Positions 63,745 to 64,000 of a stretch of DNA of 64,000 bases are shown here, in pieces. The notes below the pieces were generated by a model. It ran no database searches. It was not told the origin of the DNA and saw only the letters and a program-made list of their open reading frames with translations. The position numbers and the translations under genes are program-made. How positions within the stretch are numbered: the first letter of the stretch is position 1; each line of letters starts with the position of its first letter. Source of the stretch: Streptomyces toyocaensis (lineage in GTDB: Bacteria; Actinomycetota; Actinomycetes; Streptomycetales; Streptomycetaceae); NCBI RefSeq assembly GCF_000725125.1, contig NZ_JFCB01000022.1:1-64000 (forward strand). Direction: 5' to 3'.

Positions 63745-64000
63745 ATGAGACAACGCCTCGTCGCACTGGCCGGCACCCTGGTCCTGGCGCTGGGCACCCT
63801 GACCGCCGCCTCCGGTACCGCCCTCGCGGGCACCGACGCGCCATCGACCGCACCGCACACCCGCACTCCGCCCGGCACGACGGCCGCGGGGGCGAACAGC
63901 CAGGCTCCGGAGATCCCGGCCGAGAACATCATGGAGCACCTGAGTGCCTTTCAGCGGATCGCCGACGCCAACGGCGGCAACCGCGCCCACGGCCGGCCCG
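63745..64000 (+). CDS. M28-family aminopeptidase, N-terminal part (cut by window edge)
   Basis: 85 codons seen. Signal peptide (LVALAGTLVLALGTLTAASG, cut near ALA-GT), a Pro/Thr-rich spacer, then EIPAENIMEHLSAFQRIADA and NGGNRAHGRP. This matches the mature N-terminus of Streptomyces zinc aminopeptidases (SGAP type: APDIP..NV..HL..L..IA..NGGNRAHGRPGY). Zinc ligands lie beyond the window. Probably releases N-terminal residues from peptides made by the neighbouring endopeptidases. Confidence 0.85.
   Translation, partial: MRQRLVALAGTLVLALGTLTAASGTALAGTDAPSTAPHTRTPPGTTAAGANSQAPEIPAENIMEHLSAFQRIADANGGNRAHGRP

Noticed and set aside
1..64000. CRISPR arrays, tRNA or rRNA genes, riboswitches, prophage structural genes
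   Set aside because: No regularly spaced repeats, cloverleaf-like segments or phage structural motifs were noticed on either strand; a covariance-model scan was not possible.

Overview
The window is high-GC actinobacterial DNA, most probably Streptomyces: strong third-position GC, GTG/TTG starts, many secreted proteins, GlxA/TetR/LacI/LysR regulators and SMI1/KNR4 and DUF1963 proteins. The density of broken genes and transposase relics suggests an accessory, arm-like part of a chromosome. No tRNA, rRNA, CRISPR array or complete prophage was seen.

0-10 kb: an IS relic and a broken glycosyltransferase, then a DUF1963 protein with a frameshift at its C-terminus, an SDR remnant, a RavA/ViaA-like MoxR ATPase plus VWA pair, a frameshifted GT39-type membrane glycosyltransferase and an F420 reductase gene (npdG) with a large internal deletion. 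10-18.5 kb: a lipoprotein, then a GlxA-type regulator divergent from an HD hydrolase - RidA - MFS - RidA cluster. This is followed by a decayed NAD(P) transhydrogenase operon (pntAB), an HATPase-type anti-sigma protein and a DJ-1/PfpI protein. 18.5-30 kb: mostly accessory debris. Inside it are an SDR and a SnoaL-like gene divergent from an XRE regulator, a LysR regulator, a 1.28-kb IS5-like element with perfect 20-bp ends carrying a DUF6221 gene, a frameshifted class V PLP enzyme, a recombinase relic, a rearranged carboxylesterase and a Tn3 transposase relic fused to a copy of the HATPase gene tail.

30-42 kb: a catalase-like peroxidase / cytochrome b561 / SMI1 operon, two FG-GAP proteins, two TetR regulators (one divergent from a SnoaL / NmrA-like pair with two palindromic operators), a Tat-exported beta-propeller glycosidase with a LacI-type operator at its start, and a YncE-like propeller. 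42-54 kb: a fused indolepyruvate ferredoxin oxidoreductase, a second DUF1963 protein, a large secreted subtilase, and an unusual secreted protein joining trypsin-like, SGNH hydrolase and FG-GAP domains. 54-59.4 kb: IS256 and IS3 relics, then a translationally coupled amino-acid ABC transporter plus glutamine amidotransferase operon divergent from a LacI regulator, with two CCAAAACGTTTTGG operators between them. 59.4-64 kb: IS1380, IS1182/IS5-like and ISAs1 relics around an SMI1 gene, then an M4 metallopeptidase and the start of an M28 aminopeptidase cut by the window edge.

Many broken genes differ from an intact reading frame by exactly one missing base, often in a G or C run. The window alone cannot say whether this is real decay or base-calling error. 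All assignments come from reading motifs by eye; no database search was run.
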